64,000 nucleotides of DNA from Microdochium bolleyi (GCA_001566295.1 KQ964245.1:749524-813523); one strand, 5' to 3'. Positions 21,591 to 34,567 are shown, counted from the stretch's first letter. Program-made: numbers and translations. Notes: a model not told the origin generated them from the sequence alone.

Positions 21591-24500
21591 GGCCTTGCTC
21601 TTTGGGTCGTGCCTGAATCAAGTGAAGTGAAAAGAAAATTAGAGAAAATGGACGGACTTAAGGCACATTGCACAAACGAATCACAAATTGATAACGGTAA
21701 GAATTGGTGCACCCAAGACCGTTAATTAGTATGACACCCCAACGATATTTCGAGGTGACGTTCTACTGCCGTAGGTTGCTCGCACCATATCATCTCACTG
21801 TTGTTCGTCTTCCCGTTCAGTACACAACATCTGGGATCGACGCAAACCATGCCATTGTGCGAGGAGAACCACATCCTGAGTGCCGTGTTTCCAGGCCGCA
21901 AGAGATGCCACTGCTTAAAATTATCTGGCTCTAGAGGGTGGTGCCATGCTGTCCAAACTCAAAGAAAACAATCGACTTTGGATCTCTCGTTACCTTGCAA
22001 TCTACTTGAGTGCAACCCCTTCTGGCCATAGGTACCACGAGGAGTATTTTTTGTCGAGTTGTACTCAAGCTGCGCTCAAGGGAGCCTGACTAGTCTACTT
22101 GAAGGCACACGCACTTGATCTAACAAAGCAAACTTGGTAAATTTTATTTGCCCAAAAGTCATTTGCAGAAGGGCATCTGGAACCCCAGGAAACAGTGACT
22201 TGGGACGAACGACAATATCTGTAGGCGGCATCCTTGCTTTTGCATGCGAGTGAAGTTCACGAATATCATCACAACAGCGGTTCTGTCATAGCCGTATTTT
22301 GCTCGAACCGCACGGCCTCTGGTTTTCTGGGGAAGAAGAGCCATTGTGGAACAATAAGTGGTAAGGTCTTGGTTGTAATTCTCGGCAATCGTGATCCCGG
22401 GCGCACATCACTTTGTTGAGGCGGGGATTGTCTCCAGTATTTAGAACTTGCTGTGATGTCGATGCTGAGCAGGTTCAGACGTCACCTCATCAAAGCTCCA
22501 ATTTGAGGCAACGTCCGGAAAGCCAGCCGCCTTTAGTTGGCTGTGACATAACGCACCTCACACACATATCCTGTACCGTACTTCCCGTGCTAAACCGGGG
22601 CAATCCGAAAAGCCGAGGCGTGGCAGCAGCTCTATGGCCCACAACCCGCGAAGGAGCGGAAATAGTTCACGGACGTTGTGGGGCCGACCTGTATCAACGA
22701 CGCAGATACGAATGAAGAGGCGAGACACGTAAACTCCTCTCTTCGGTTGCGGAATATCGTCGGAGGGAATGCATGTGTTGTTAGCTTTGAAGCGGCGATG
22801 CGGATGACGTCGCTGAGGCTGTGGCTGGGCCACGAGGGAGTGGGACGTCCCGCCATCTTAGCGAGGCTAGCAACTGTTGGACCCTGCTGGCGACCGACGC
22901 CACATTCTGCAACGCCCACCCGCCACGACCGTTGATTTGTGCGGACTGACAGACTTGCAGAACGGGCAAGGGTTACGTTGTGCGTGGAAACCGGTTCACG
23001 TGAAGTTGATGCAGAGTGTGGCGTTGCTTGCAGACACACGACGCAAGCTCTGGTTGGTTGTCAGACCAGCTCGACCAGCTCGACTTGCCTGCTGGTCCAG
23101 GTCAATATCGTGGACAGATGCCCAGGGGACACTGACATGACCCAGTCAGTGGTTGGCATTAAGAGTCTCGAAGACGATCGAAGACACCCCCATTGATTGC
23201 GAACAAGGCATTCCAGCAAAACTTGCTCCGGCGATATCTTCGTTCTTCCGTCTCTTGGCTGGTTCTCTGCTTCACAGTACTCGGCGAGCTCGGTAACCAT
23301 TGCAGGTGGCTGGCGAGCGGCTGGCAATCACGGCTTGGGCTCTCCGCAAGGGAAGACACGCAGCTGTAGAACCCTTCGTGTCGTGATTTTCATTGGGGTT
23401 CCCCCATCAGAGCACATCGCGGTGGGACATTGAACATGCCGCGTGGGCACGGAGGTGGGTTTCTGACGAAAAGGTGGGAAAGTGATCAGCAAGACCCTTC
23501 CACCAAAGCTCTGCCTGATCGATGCGAGATCGGGTGAGATCAGATCAGATCAAATCACGAAAGCTTGCATCTCGAGTTGCTGGTACAAAACATGGCCATG
23601 GTTAGAGCGGCGGGAGTTGTTCGTCAACGTGTATAGTTGGATGCTTCGCTTCGCTTGGCCTGAATGCCCTCTCATGGATTGCTGCTCGTGAATGACGAAC
23701 ATGGCGGCCAGCCAGAGGCAAGGGTTGACAGCTGCATGGGTCCTTTCCCAGGATCGGCACCTGGAACAAGGGGAACAACCCAGAAGCCTCGCAAGCGATT
23801 CCGTACGGAGTACAAAGACGGCGTGTTCCGTACCGTGGCAGGGAGGAAACGGACTGTGAAGATCTGCTCGGGCATCTCGTGTTCCCAATATAGCATGGTG
23901 GCGATCCACCATGAGGAAGACAGCGAAAATACTTTTCTTTTTCCCTTTCAACAAACGCTGCGCCAATGCAGGGGCGACGCAGCGCAGCGGGTTGTGGCGC
24001 CTGCCGGATGGTGCGAGAGGGAAAACGGTCTCGATGGTGCAAGGTGCCGGGCAGGCGGGTGGCAGAGGGTGAAACGATGCCGCCAGCCACTGGAACGAAT
24101 GGGGTGTCCCGAGTGATGGGCGCACGAGTCGAGCGCTGCAAGGCAATCAATGCGGTTGCCAGTCGATTGGCCATGGTGCCGCATTGGCGATCCAGGGGAA
24201 AACAGAGACATGAGGACCCCTGCTGGAGAGAAGCAGAAGACGGAGTCTGGGCAGGATGCGCTCATGGGTCCCGAGGTCCTGGAGGAAGGGAGCAGGCAAT
24301 CTTGGAGTCTATCGAGCAGCACTGATTGCGACCACACGGTGCACTCTCTTGTCTTGTTTGGACGGGACCATGTGGTTGTGGTTGGGTATGTACTTCGAAC
24401 GTTCCTGAAGAGCGTGAAGAATGGATGTGCGGCCGACGGGTAATGTTGCGTGTTTCACGTTTCGCAGTGCACACGACGCCTCCCCCTGGCACTCGAGCAC

Positions 24501-25080
24501 TCTGCCGTTGCAGCAGGCCCTGGGACAGTGACCGAAGTGGCGCTCGCCTTGTGGAGTCTGCCACTGCAGCACTGTGGGCTCCCATGCACCAACGCGTAAT
24601 CGCAGCTGCGCTAGACACTGAAAGTTCTCAGCTGGGCTGGTGGGCGGCTCCTCCCTCCACGAGCCCCGGCCCTGAACACAATGCACAGATCCGCGCCCCA
24701 GCTTGGCGCCGACCCTTCATCGACGATTTTCCTCATCTTCAGCCGTTCGCCTCTTTCCACGGCATCTGTGTTGCCGCTTTCATTCCATTGTCGACCTCGG
24801 TCAACAATCCCTCGACATACCGACTCTCGTTTCTTCCATCTCGGCCCAACCACCACCAACGGCAAACCTGTGGTGTACTCGCATCTGGTCGAGCACACTC
24901 CTCGGCCCATCACGACGACCACCACCACCACCGTCATCGGCAATCTGTAACACCAATCTTCCTACCTTGCCAATCGATCGCCTGGTGCGCCATCCCTGAG
25001 CAACCGACTCTCGCTTGTCTACAATTGCGTCTCTTTTATCACGTCTCCGGTCGTTGATTCCACCAGCTCCATCTTTCAAA
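21591..25080. other. Intergenic: PRMT3 gene 3' flank and Msy channel promoter
   Basis: 3.5 kb between two plus-strand genes. The AT-rich first few hundred bases fit a 3' UTR and terminator. The last few hundred bases before 25081 are C- and CT-rich with CAC/ACC triplets near 24915-24935, as in fungal 5' leaders. Several open frames over 100 codons occur on both strands around 23550-24700. They overlap each other and show no domain or splice structure, so I do not call them. Confidence 0.5.
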
Positions 25081-27877
25081 ATGTCTATGAGATCACCCTC
25101 TGGGAGGGGGTTCATGCCCTTAGGGAATGCCGACCAGGACATCCCCCTCACTCAGGTCAAGAGCAATGCTAGCTCGGTCACCGGTGCTCGCAGGCAGAAC
25201 CAGGGCATCGCCACCGGCCTGTCGCCCGCTGCCACCAACACAAACAACAGCGAGAAGCAACACAGCCACGGCATCTTCCACAGAGGCCGCAGACAGGCCA
25301 AGACCGCTGACGATGGCACCCAGTCCGACCGGCTTGCTTCCCGCGATGTCAATGTCAACTTCATGGGCAAAATGTACAAGAAGATCGTGGGTTTCTCTGT
25401 TGTGTCCCGCTACCTCGTCTACATTGTCCCGGTCACACTCTTTCTGGCTGTGCCTGTGATCGTCTTGGCCGTTGTGCAGACTGCGGAACGCAACAATTTC
25501 ACCACCGTCGGCAATTTCTGTCCGGACGTCGACGAGAACACCGGCATCTGCAAGACCGACAACAAGATCGGCCCAAAGCTGTTTGACCTCTTCCTCTGGA
25601 TTCTGGTCTCATGGCTTGCTATCTGGGTCGGCAAGCTCGTGGCGCATCTGCTTCCACCCATTTTCACGTTCTTTTCCGGTGTCGTCAGTGCCGGAGTACG
25701 CAAGTACGCGACAGTCATCCGTGCGCTCGAGCTGTACCTCTCGTTCTTCTTTGCCGCTCTCGCCTCATGGCTCTTCTTTCAGCACCGCTTCCGGGACTTC
25801 GACGAGTTTCAGTGGGTCTGGGTCTTTAAGCGCCTTCTGGGTGCCATCTTCGTCTCGACTGCCGTCCTCCTTGGAGAGAAAGCCATTGTTCAGCTCATAG
25901 GAATCAGCTACCACCAGCGGTCCTTTGCCAACAGGATCCAAGACTGCAAACGGGAAGTTCACCTTCTCGGGCTCATGTTCGATGCTTCCCGCCAGCTGTT
26001 CCCAATGTATGGCCCAACCTTCCAGGAAGAGGATTACATCATTAGCGACAGCATAGAAGCAAAGTTCAATGGGGGCAAGAAGAAGAAGAACAAGTCCGGC
26101 ACTCAGACTCCGACCCCTATGGTGCTCCTCGCCAAGGCGGGAGGCAATGTCGGTCGCCTGGGTGACAAGGTAACCAGCGTGTTTGGGCATGTGGCTTCTG
26201 AGATTACTGGCAAGCAAGTCTTCAACCCAAACTCGGCCCACTCGATTGTGGTTGAGGCGCTGGAGAAGGCCAAGACGTCTGAGGCCCTGGCGAAGCGCAT
26301 CTGGCTGTCTTTTGTGGAAGAGGGCCATGACAGCCTGTATGTCTCGGATATTCAAGAGGTCCTTGGTCCCGCCTACCGCGAGGAAGCCGATGAGTGCTTC
26401 AGTGCCATGGATGCGGATGGCAACGGCGACATCAGCTTGGACGAGATGATCAGGAAGGTTGTGGAGACAGGCAAGGAGCGGAAGGCCATTGCACACAGCA
26501 TGAAGGATATCGGCCAAGCCCTGGGTGTGTTCGATGGTATTCTGATGTTTGTCGTGCTCTTGATCACGGTCTTCGTCTTTTGTAAGTCTCCCATGCCCGA
26601 CACAAGCCAACTGCCGCATGCTAACGTTCGGCATGTCAGTGTCCTTCTTCCAGAGCTCGTTCTTGACCACCGTCGCGACTGCCGGTACTGCGCTGCTCTC
26701 TCTGTCTTTCGTCTTCGCGGTCACGACGCAAGAATTCCTTGGTTCTTGCATCTTCCTATTCGTCAAGCATCCATACGATGTTGGCGACCGTGTCGACATT
26801 ACTGGCTCAGAGAAGCTGCAGCTGACCGTGGAGAGGATCTCTCTGCTTTACACTGTTTTCAACAGAATCGACAAGATGCAGGTTGTGCAGGTGCCGAACA
26901 TCGTCCTGAATAACCTCTGGATCGAGAACGTCTCGCGAAGCAAAGCGATGAAGGAGACGTTTGACCTGAATGTCAGCTATGATACAACCTTTGAGGATAT
27001 TGAGCTCTTGAAGAAGGAGATGGAGAAGTTTGTCCGAGATCCCGACAACTCGCGCGACTTCCAGTCCGACATCTACATCAGCTGTGCCGGCGTTGGCGAT
27101 CTTGACAAGCTCCAACTTAAGGTGACGATCTTGCACAAGTCCAACTGGCATAACGATTCTGTCCGGTCTACCCGCCGGGCCAAGTTCATGACCGCATTGG
27201 TTTTGGCGTTGAAGCGGGTTCCGATCTACGCGCCAGGTGGTGGCGGCGAGGCTCTGGGCGGGCCTACGAACCCTGCATACTCGGTCACCGTCTCGGACCG
27301 CGATGCTGAGATTGCTCGCGACAAGGCTGCTCGGGAGAAGGAGGCTCTACGTCTTGTTCCCACCCAACCAACTGCCGGCGGAGAGTCGGCTGAATACAAG
27401 GCAGCCGAAGCGCTCAACGCTAGAGACCCGGCGGCGGCTGCCAGCGAGGATTGGGGCTTCAACCGCGATGATCGCACGCTCCGCGAATCGCAAGAAGAGG
27501 CTGTCGAAAGACGGCGCTCTCACGACATCGAGAACATGCGTCTGGATCTGAAGAAGACAACAAGTACGCGAAGCGGACGCCGGAAGGCGGGCGATACTAT
27601 TCCTTCGCCTCAGTTAGGATCAGCTGGTCCCAACTTCTCAATTACCCAGCACATGGCTCCCTTTGACGAGGAAGCTCAGATGGGTGGCCCCAATCCGTAC
27701 ACACAACAAACCAGCCCTACTTCGAACCCGTACGGCGTCGCCCCGGGTACGCAGACAGGTTACACATCAGGTCAGACCGGTACTGGCCCTAGTGTGACGC
27801 AAGCCTACCCGGGCCCCCCGGGCCAAGGCCCTCGTCCTGGTGGCTTCTCCCGGCCGGACCAGCAGCAACCGCGGTAG
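25081..27877 (+). CDS. EF-hand mechanosensitive ion channel (MscS family, Msy1/Msy2 type)
   Basis: Membrane channel that responds to hypo-osmotic swelling and controls calcium influx; the fission yeast relatives Msy1 and Msy2 sit in the ER and cell periphery. Exons 25081-26581 and 26640-27877 join in frame to 912 residues. The ATG at 25081 has a good context and the frame has no earlier ATG. The N-terminal 100 residues are polar. Hydrophobic segments follow (for example YLVYIVPVTLFLAVPVIVLA and LFLWILVSWLAIWVGK). The EF-hand loop DADGNGDISLDE lies near residue 444, before the last membrane segments. The pore helix and beta domain follow the intron (SSFLTTVATAGTALLSLSF, then FVKHPYDVGDRVDI). 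The last 200 residues are charged and then Pro/Gly/Gln-rich, probably disordered and cytosolic. Msy1 and Msy2 cannot be told apart here. Confidence 0.94.
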
Positions 27878-28773
27878 AGGCCTCGCTTTGGTGGGATGGC
27901 CCAGGTGGTGGGACAAGAGACATGTGCTCATCCTGAGCACTCCACGCGTAGTTCAATGCTTGGACAATGAATATATCCGGAATTTCTTTGCAGCATTATG
28001 ATGGCTTTATCATGGCCAAAGCGCACCTATGGAATAGAGCAGCAGCTCGCAACGAGCGGTGGCATCGTTAAAACCACTTATCTATCCTTTTTAATTTGTT
28101 AGACCACAGCGAATAGAGATGTTACATCTATGAGACAACATAAAACTGTTGTTTATCCATAGACCAGACGGGGTCAATCCAATTTTACCCCTCATTGTCG
28201 TGTTGTCCTTGATAGGTATGCGTGACATGACTTTCCACCTTGGATCTCTGCAGGTCACTTATCTGAAGGAAATGATCGGAGGGGCAGGTACAGAGCCAAA
28301 AAATAAAATAAAAAAAATCTCCCGCGCTATTGAATGGCTGATTACTACTGCCTTCCTCATTCACATGAATAACCATCTCTTTCCGGTCTCAGGATGGCAA
28401 AGGTTTAAGCATTCGTGTTCGCTCTGGCTGTCGTGTTGCAGGCGTAGTGTGGGATGACACATTACATAATCATTCCCATGAACTCGATGTGGGTCGTTGT
28501 GCATCGGTGCTTGGCTGTGCTGGGGCAGGGCCCCTGCAAAGCTCTGGAAATTTGTCTGGAACGTCAATCGCCAAAGTACGTACGGTATCAGATCAGTCTC
28601 GATATCGACCGACGACAGCGCGACCGCGACCGATTCCCAGTGCCCTGTCTTTTCGGTCATACTGCCCACATTGCTCCAGCTCGGCAGCAACGCTCGAATC
28701 CATACGTATCAACGGAGAAACACCCAGAAGCCCGGCTCGCGCGGCACAGCGCAGCACGCACACGACAGCCAAG
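27878..28773. other. Intergenic: Msy channel 3' flank and mitoribosomal gene promoter
   Basis: 896 bases. The first half is AT-rich (27960-28140) and probably holds the channel's 3' UTR. The second half must contain the promoter of the mitoribosomal gene starting at 28774. No supported coding region. Confidence 0.5.
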
Positions 28774-29935
28774 ATGGTGAACCCGGGCACGCGGATGAAC
28801 TTGTTACGAGCCGTAAGCTATCCTCTCTCAGCGTCCGCGGCAGCGGCAGCTATTGTAGCGGTGCTCGCTGGGCCTCTTTGGCCGGTTACTCGTGCTGCGG
28901 TCCATATGCTGACTTGTTTTCTGGTCTGTTTGTAGAAGGTAAATCAACTCCCAGAATTAAATCACGATATGCCCCGAAACCTGGAGCGGCTCCGACTCCC
29001 ACGACTTGCGCAAGCCGAGACGACATCTTCCATGTGTGCCCTGCGGCAGCGACGCGGCAGGTGGTGGCGCAGGCTTTCACTCTCCCAGAAGGCGGGATGA
29101 GCCCGAACCGGATGAATCAACCAGCTCTGCACTGCTCTAGCTCGAGATGGGAACATCTTTAATTACCTGCTGGGGATGAATACCTTCCGAACCAGTTGCT
29201 GACTTGCCAATCTCTAGCTACTGGCATTACGACATGGCCCCGGCGCTGCGATACTGCCGCCCGAGATCACGCGGATCCACATGGACTTTGCGATCCGGTG
29301 GAACGACGGGCACTTTGGACCTAGGTGAGAGACCACATGGGGGACACATGTTGCCCATGCCCATTCTGCGACTACGGTGCTGACGGAGTGTCTGTAAAAG
29401 GAAATTTTGGGTGAATTGCCTCCCGCGGCTAAAGTTCTGGAACCCCGCGGTGCCCATGATCGTGAACCGCTCGACCAAGCAGGAAGGGCCCGCGACAATG
29501 TCAATATACTTCCGGCAGCTCTCCGCCGACGAGACGGCGTCCACGTCAACATCAGCGACAGCAACACCAGGAGGGCCCAAGAAGCCCGTTCTGACGGGGC
29601 TCTCCGCCCTGCCCCTCGCGCAGCAGCCCCGCTCGAGCGTGTCGGGCGAGTTCCCCGCGCCGCCGGCGGGCGAGGGCGAGCGCGTCGTGACGATCGACAT
29701 GAAGAACGTGCACTCGGACCGGATCCTGGAGGAGTTCCTGGCCAAGACGGGCGCGAGGCTCGTGAAGCCGACGCCCAACGAGGAGGTCGAGATGCGGCAG
29801 GTGCGCGAGCGCGAGGAGAAGGGCGATGCCGACAGGGTTATTGTCAAGGCGTTCATGGACGACAAGAGGAAGAAGCAGGCCATGCTCGAGAAGATCAAGC
29901 AGGAGGCCGACGCCATCAAGGCTGCGAACCAGTAG
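28774..29935 (+). CDS. mrp49: Mitochondrial ribosomal protein, MRP49/mL61 type (L51/S25/CI-B8 fold)
   Basis: Predicted mitochondrial ribosome subunit with a thioredoxin-like L51/S25/CI-B8 domain. The gene is broken into small exons: 28774-28812 (MVNPGTRMNLLRA), a 3-base exon 28936-28938 (one Lys), 29218-29324 and 29401-29935, giving about 227 residues. The domain runs from LRHGPGAAILPPEITRIHMD through KFWVNCLPRLKFWNPAVPM to about residue 90. The rest is a charged extension ending in a helical Lys/Glu-rich segment. The first ATG is chosen because MVNP is followed by a canonical donor GTAAGC and the joined frame continues directly into the domain. Without the micro-exon the protein is one residue shorter and still in frame. 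The family call rests on the domain motif and could equally be read as a general L51/S25-domain protein. Confidence 0.82.
28936..28938 (+). other. Putative 3-nt micro-exon or recursive splice site
   Basis: The triplet AAG is preceded by a textbook acceptor (branch TGCTGACTT, pyrimidine tract, TTTGTAG) and followed at once by donor GTAAAT. The second intron also has branch TGCTGACTT and acceptor TCTCTAG. The triplet would add one Lys between RA and LLALRHG. Alternatively the site splits the 405-base intron 28813-29217 for stepwise removal. Confidence 0.55.
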
Positions 29936-30616
29936 AGAGATAATGACTGGGTTGAGAACGCGAAGCTCCCAAGGCGACGAAGTGGGGGAAGGATGCCGGA
30001 CTGGTGAAGAATTAGGGGATGGGGGAGGGCTTTGCGACACTACCGGGACCATAGGCTGGAGTGTTCTTCGGTCGTACGCAAAGGAGCGGTGATTCCTACC
30101 TCAGAACCACCGGGCGCTTCAGGCCAGGAGGCACAGCAGCAGCAAGTCTCTCCCATGGCGGAACGACCACTACCGCTGCTGCTGGTAGTGGTGGGACGAT
30201 GCTCAGAACGTCCCGCAAGCGCTCAATACCCTGCCATCCCCCGTTTGGCAGACGGGGAACGGTGGGGAAGAGCCAGCAGGCAGCAGCTGTACACTTGTAT
30301 ATGTACCATGTATATCACGAGATACAAAACAGATAAAATGTACGAGATCTGTGACAAAGCCGACGACAAGTTTTCCGATAATCTTCTGGTCTGGACGACA
30401 CACCGACGGGCCAAGTACGGCCATCTCATGTCAGTCTTGGCACCATAGAACAGAGGCGCGAATATTGAAATGTTTTGCTTTATTATATAACCTCGTGTAC
30501 TCGTTGAACATGCTTCATAATTGTGCTACACTTAACCCATAAACAACACTCGCCTGAGACTTTCTTAACTGTGAATCCATCATCATACCGTCCATGCCGT
30601 GCAGAGACTACTGCGC
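29936..30616. other. Convergent 3' region between mitoribosomal gene and mug190
   Basis: 681 bases between two converging genes, holding both 3' UTRs and terminators. It is AT-rich around 30280-30560. No supported gene. Confidence 0.6.
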
Positions 30617-33600
30617 TCATACTTCGCTCTCGACATCCGGCTGCCGCCCGCTCAGAGAGCCGAGCTTCGTGACTCGGCGAATGGCAAAGGTCGTCTCGTC
30701 CTTGGCGAACTGCACGTTTCGCAGTGGGCGCCACTGCATGAGTCCGCGATGGTTCCGGTGCAGGTCGCGCTTCTTGTCCCTGTAGTCCTTGTACGCTTTA
30801 ACAGGGTTCTTGCTGCTTCCGCTCTTGTTGCTCGTGTTGCTTGTTGTGCTGATGAGAGAATTACCCGTCACGTCGCTTGGGCGTCCGGCGCTATCCTCGT
30901 CCTCCGCATTCGTCGGGTCTGTCGTGGCATCGGAGATACCGAGATCGGTCGCGTTTCCTCCCGCTGACCCCACACCAGAACTTCCAGCGTCATGAGAGGA
31001 ATCGTCAGACTCATACTGGTCGTCAGACTCATGATCGTCTTTATAACGGCGACTGCGGACAAGTTCGGCAGGGTCTTGGCCAAAGGCGCCAGTCCAGCTC
31101 GTACCGTCCTTCGCAAGCCATCTCTTCTTGTCCTCTTCGGAGGCCATCGCCAGGACGTCACGACCATGTGTGAGAGACTCCTCGTGGAGCTTCTCAATAG
31201 ACGGCGGGAGATCCTTAGTTACCTCTTCCTGGCGGACTCCCTCGGCAAAGCAGGCTTCCCATGATTCGATGGTCTCTCGCGAGTCGTTATCGCTCACGAA
31301 GCGGTAGTGATCGCGGTCTGTGCCAGCCTTGAAACGCGCGCGGAAACGGATGCGGCCAACCTCCTCAATGTCGATGTCTGGGATACTCTTGAAGTTCTTC
31401 TCGGTGATGTAGTTCTGCGACAGCCGAACACCGTGGTTGCACTTCCAGACGGGCAGATCAAGGTCTGTGTCTTCATTGTCCACAAGATCGTTGAGCCAAA
31501 TGGCAGCAAAGTGCTCTACGGAGCGCTTGCCCGAGAGGTGGAACTCGATGAAAACTGGGGATCTGTACCGATGGCGGACTGGGAGGCGGGGACGAGGGTT
31601 GTTGGTGACGCCGCTTATGTTCCACTCCACGCTATCACCTTCTTTTGAGCACGACTCCTTCTTGATGGTAGCTGAACTTCCACCAGTGCGGAGCTTGAGC
31701 TTCATCTTGTGATCGCCGCCAAACGTTGAGGTGATCTTGTCAGACAAGAACTCGAACGTGCCAACATCCCAGCCGAGCTGCTGGGGAGGGAGTTTCAACT
31801 CTGTAGACCGGAACAAAAGCGAAATTCTCACTCTGCCAAACCCAATACCACCATCCAAGGGGTACCAGCGCGAAGCCTAGGAGTGCGTTAGTGTGGATTT
31901 CACGGAGGGGCGTGCCAGTTGGCATCTTACCTGGCTCGAAGTCTGTAATATGTCAGACAGCTTCAGTGGCACAACACCGATGATGGGGTCGTGTTGGCGG
32001 TTGCGGGAGTCCCGAATAGTGACAGTGACGATGGCTGACCGCCAGTCTCTGACGAAACGCTCCGTGCCGGCATTGAAGATCGGCTTGGAAGAAGCAACCT
32101 TGGTTCTTGTTTTGTACACCTACACTCTGTCAGCACAAATCTTGACCATACCGGGAACGAAATTATCCTCACAAGTTCATCGTTGAGCAGAATTGTGCAG
32201 TAAGCAGATGGCAACTTCTTGCTCTGCTCTTCCTTGATTTCACCAGCGTCACGTGCAGGCTCGTACTCCTTGCCTCCCTTTCGCTTAGGCCCTTCGGAGC
32301 CTCTGACGTCTTCGAGTTCCAAGTTGACGACCTGGTGAACGATGATGCTGAGAACACCAGATGGCCACAGAGGATCAGGCGGTGTGTGTGCAACAGCGTC
32401 TTCCTCAGCAGTGTTAAGAGTCCCCTTGTCGTCCTGCAGCTCCTTCTTGTCGCGAAGCTCCTTGGGCAAAGAGAGATCCTTGCCATCGGTACGCAGAGCG
32501 GCCCTAAACTGAGTCTTGCCGAAGTAGCCGACCTCCCAGTGGAGCTCACCAGGCATGCTGCTTTCAGCTTTGAGTCCTTTGAGTTTTGAGATTTGCTGGA
32601 ACATTTGGCCTGGGTGCTGGATCAACTTCTGAAGCGAGAGTTCGACCTTGCCAACAACATCGTCGGCACTCGATCGATCACTGTCCCACAACTCCATGGA
32701 GAGCTGCTCGTCTGCCTTGATCAGATCCGACGTGACCAGTAGGGCGCATGTCTCTTCGAAAACAGGGTTGAGGTCGTCCTGAATGACTCGGGTGCAGTAC
32801 ATGGGCTTGCCGAACTTGGAGAAGCTGACAGTGATGTACGGGTCTGAACCGCCGCCCTTGGATCCTCTGTGATCCTGCTTGGCAAGATCAACGGCCTTGT
32901 GGATGCGGATGAAAAGCACGCCGAGGGCTTGAGTCTCCTTGGTGATGTCGTCGCCCTGCAGAATGGCACCGAGATCAATCGTCATCGACTTTGGCGCAAC
33001 ATACATGCCGGCCGCGGTCTTGATGGCCCAATTGACAAAATTGGAGATGACGGGCAGGTTGAGAATGTTGACACCGCGCTCGAGCATGGGCGTGCAACCA
33101 GCTTGTACCTTTGGCACACCCATCAGTGTAAAAGTCACAGTCTTGAGGAAGGGCGGCTCGGGCGACATCTGCAATCTGATACGAACAGTTCCGACGAGCC
33201 CGATCAGCTCAACCCCTACAAGTTGTCAGTTTCTGGTCAAATCTGTAGTGCGGGATGTACTAACAGATCGGCAAGGGAACACCAAACAAGCCCTTGACAC
33301 CCAGGTAAAAGATAAGCTGCATGCCCATGTTGGATGCCTTGGCTGATACGGAACCCGATGATGGCTTTGCGTGATAGGCAAACGACGCCTCGAGGTTGTA
33401 ATAGTCACCACCCTCCTCGTCTGCGGCAAGCTCCTGAGGGTCCTTGACTTTCTCATTGTTCTTGTGCATCTCGTCCTTGACATCTTTCATGTGTGAATCT
33501 GGAAGTGCACGCAAGCTGAGGATGCGTATGGGGTTGTTGCCCTGGTTGATATCGGCTACCTTGACATTCTCGATGATGCCCGGTACCGAGGCTTGCATGA

Positions 33601-34567
33601 CATCCTGTTTTGCGTTCAGTGTATGCACGGTTAGGAGCAGAGTGCTCGAGACTGCTCACCTCAAGTGTGTCCGCAATGCCGGCAAACATGTCGGGATTAA
33701 TAAGACCCCACACCACGGACAGGAGCGTGTTCATCCACTCGACAGACTCGGGGATGAGGTTTGCTGTAGCAGTCTCACCACGCTTTTGCTCGCTCGACCA
33801 CTCAATGTCTTGTCCTTGGCGGATCAGATCCTTCATCCACAGGAAGATTCCCGATGAAATGCAGACCGCCAGGGGGAAGAGGCCGAGTAAACGGCCGCCA
33901 AAGAACTTTCCGACAAAGATGATGGCGAAGAAGCTGGCGATACAGAGAATGGTGGCTCGCTGCTCAATGATGGCGAACATGGGCTCGTGCGAAACGGAGG
34001 GCGTCGGGTGGAAGAGAATGTTTGTCTTCTCGCCGTGGATCGGGACGTCCGAGGTGGTTCCGGTGGCCACCGGGTCTGGTGGCGCCGTCACATCCTGGTT
34101 GTGCCGGTACTCCTCCATAGACTGTGAGGGATCTGTCTTGATTGTTGTCTCCTTGCCCAGGTTTGCGTTTGGAACAGAGAGCTGGATACGTGAGGCTGCG
34201 GTCAGTGATCCTGAAGATAGGAAGAGTGCAACTAACACCGCCGATTGTCCGTGTTCGTGAGACTCACATGGGGGTCCTCGACGGCTTTCATGAAGTCGAC
34301 GTCGACGTCGTCGATGGTGACCTCCTTGCCGGTGACGGGGTCCATGACTACCCTGCCGCGGCCAGCCCTGCCATGGTTGGTCTTGTTTTCGTGGTCCTTG
34401 ACGCCTCCGGTGGTGCCATTGTCCTTGAGCTCTGCGTCGATCTTTGCGTCGCGCTGCTTCTTGTCACGGTCAAGGGCGGCGGCGAACTCCTTGATGTTTG
34501 GGATGCGGTTCTTGCCCGAGTAGTAGCCGCCCTTGCGGGGGATGTGGTGCTCCTGCTCGGCCGACAT
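30617..34567 (-). CDS. mug190: SMP- and C2-domain membrane-contact protein (Mug190 type)
   Basis: Predicted lipid-transfer tether at ER contact sites; the fission yeast relative Mug190 is induced in meiosis. Exons 34567-34268, 34181-33660, 33604-33265, 33215-32173, 32119-31931 and 31876-30617 join in frame to 1217 residues. A hydrophobic hairpin at about 165-215 (LCIASFFAIIFVGKFFGG, then LLGLFPLAVCISSGIFLW) should insert in the ER membrane. The SMP lipid-binding domain follows across exons 2-4 (LPIWVELIGLVGTVRIRLQ, then NFVNWAIKTAAGMYVAPKS). A first C2 domain begins at GVLFIRIHKAVDLAKQD with DPYITVSF, and a second at GVLSIIVHQVVNLELEDVRG; the second is split by a charged insert. A third C2-like region follows (GRVRISLLFRS). 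The last 200 residues are Ser/Asp-rich and disordered. Tricalbins have the same domains in a different arrangement. Confidence 0.92.

Noticed and set aside
23550..24174. Several overlapping frames of 150-198 codons
   Set aside because: They occur in both strands at once in GC-rich non-coding DNA and have no motif.
25765..26799. 344-codon minus-strand open frame
   Set aside because: It is antisense to the channel gene and crosses its intron; no domain.
28497..29162. 221-codon plus frame
   Set aside because: It overlaps the first exons and introns of the mitoribosomal gene in another frame, and that gene's splice signals and domain are clear.
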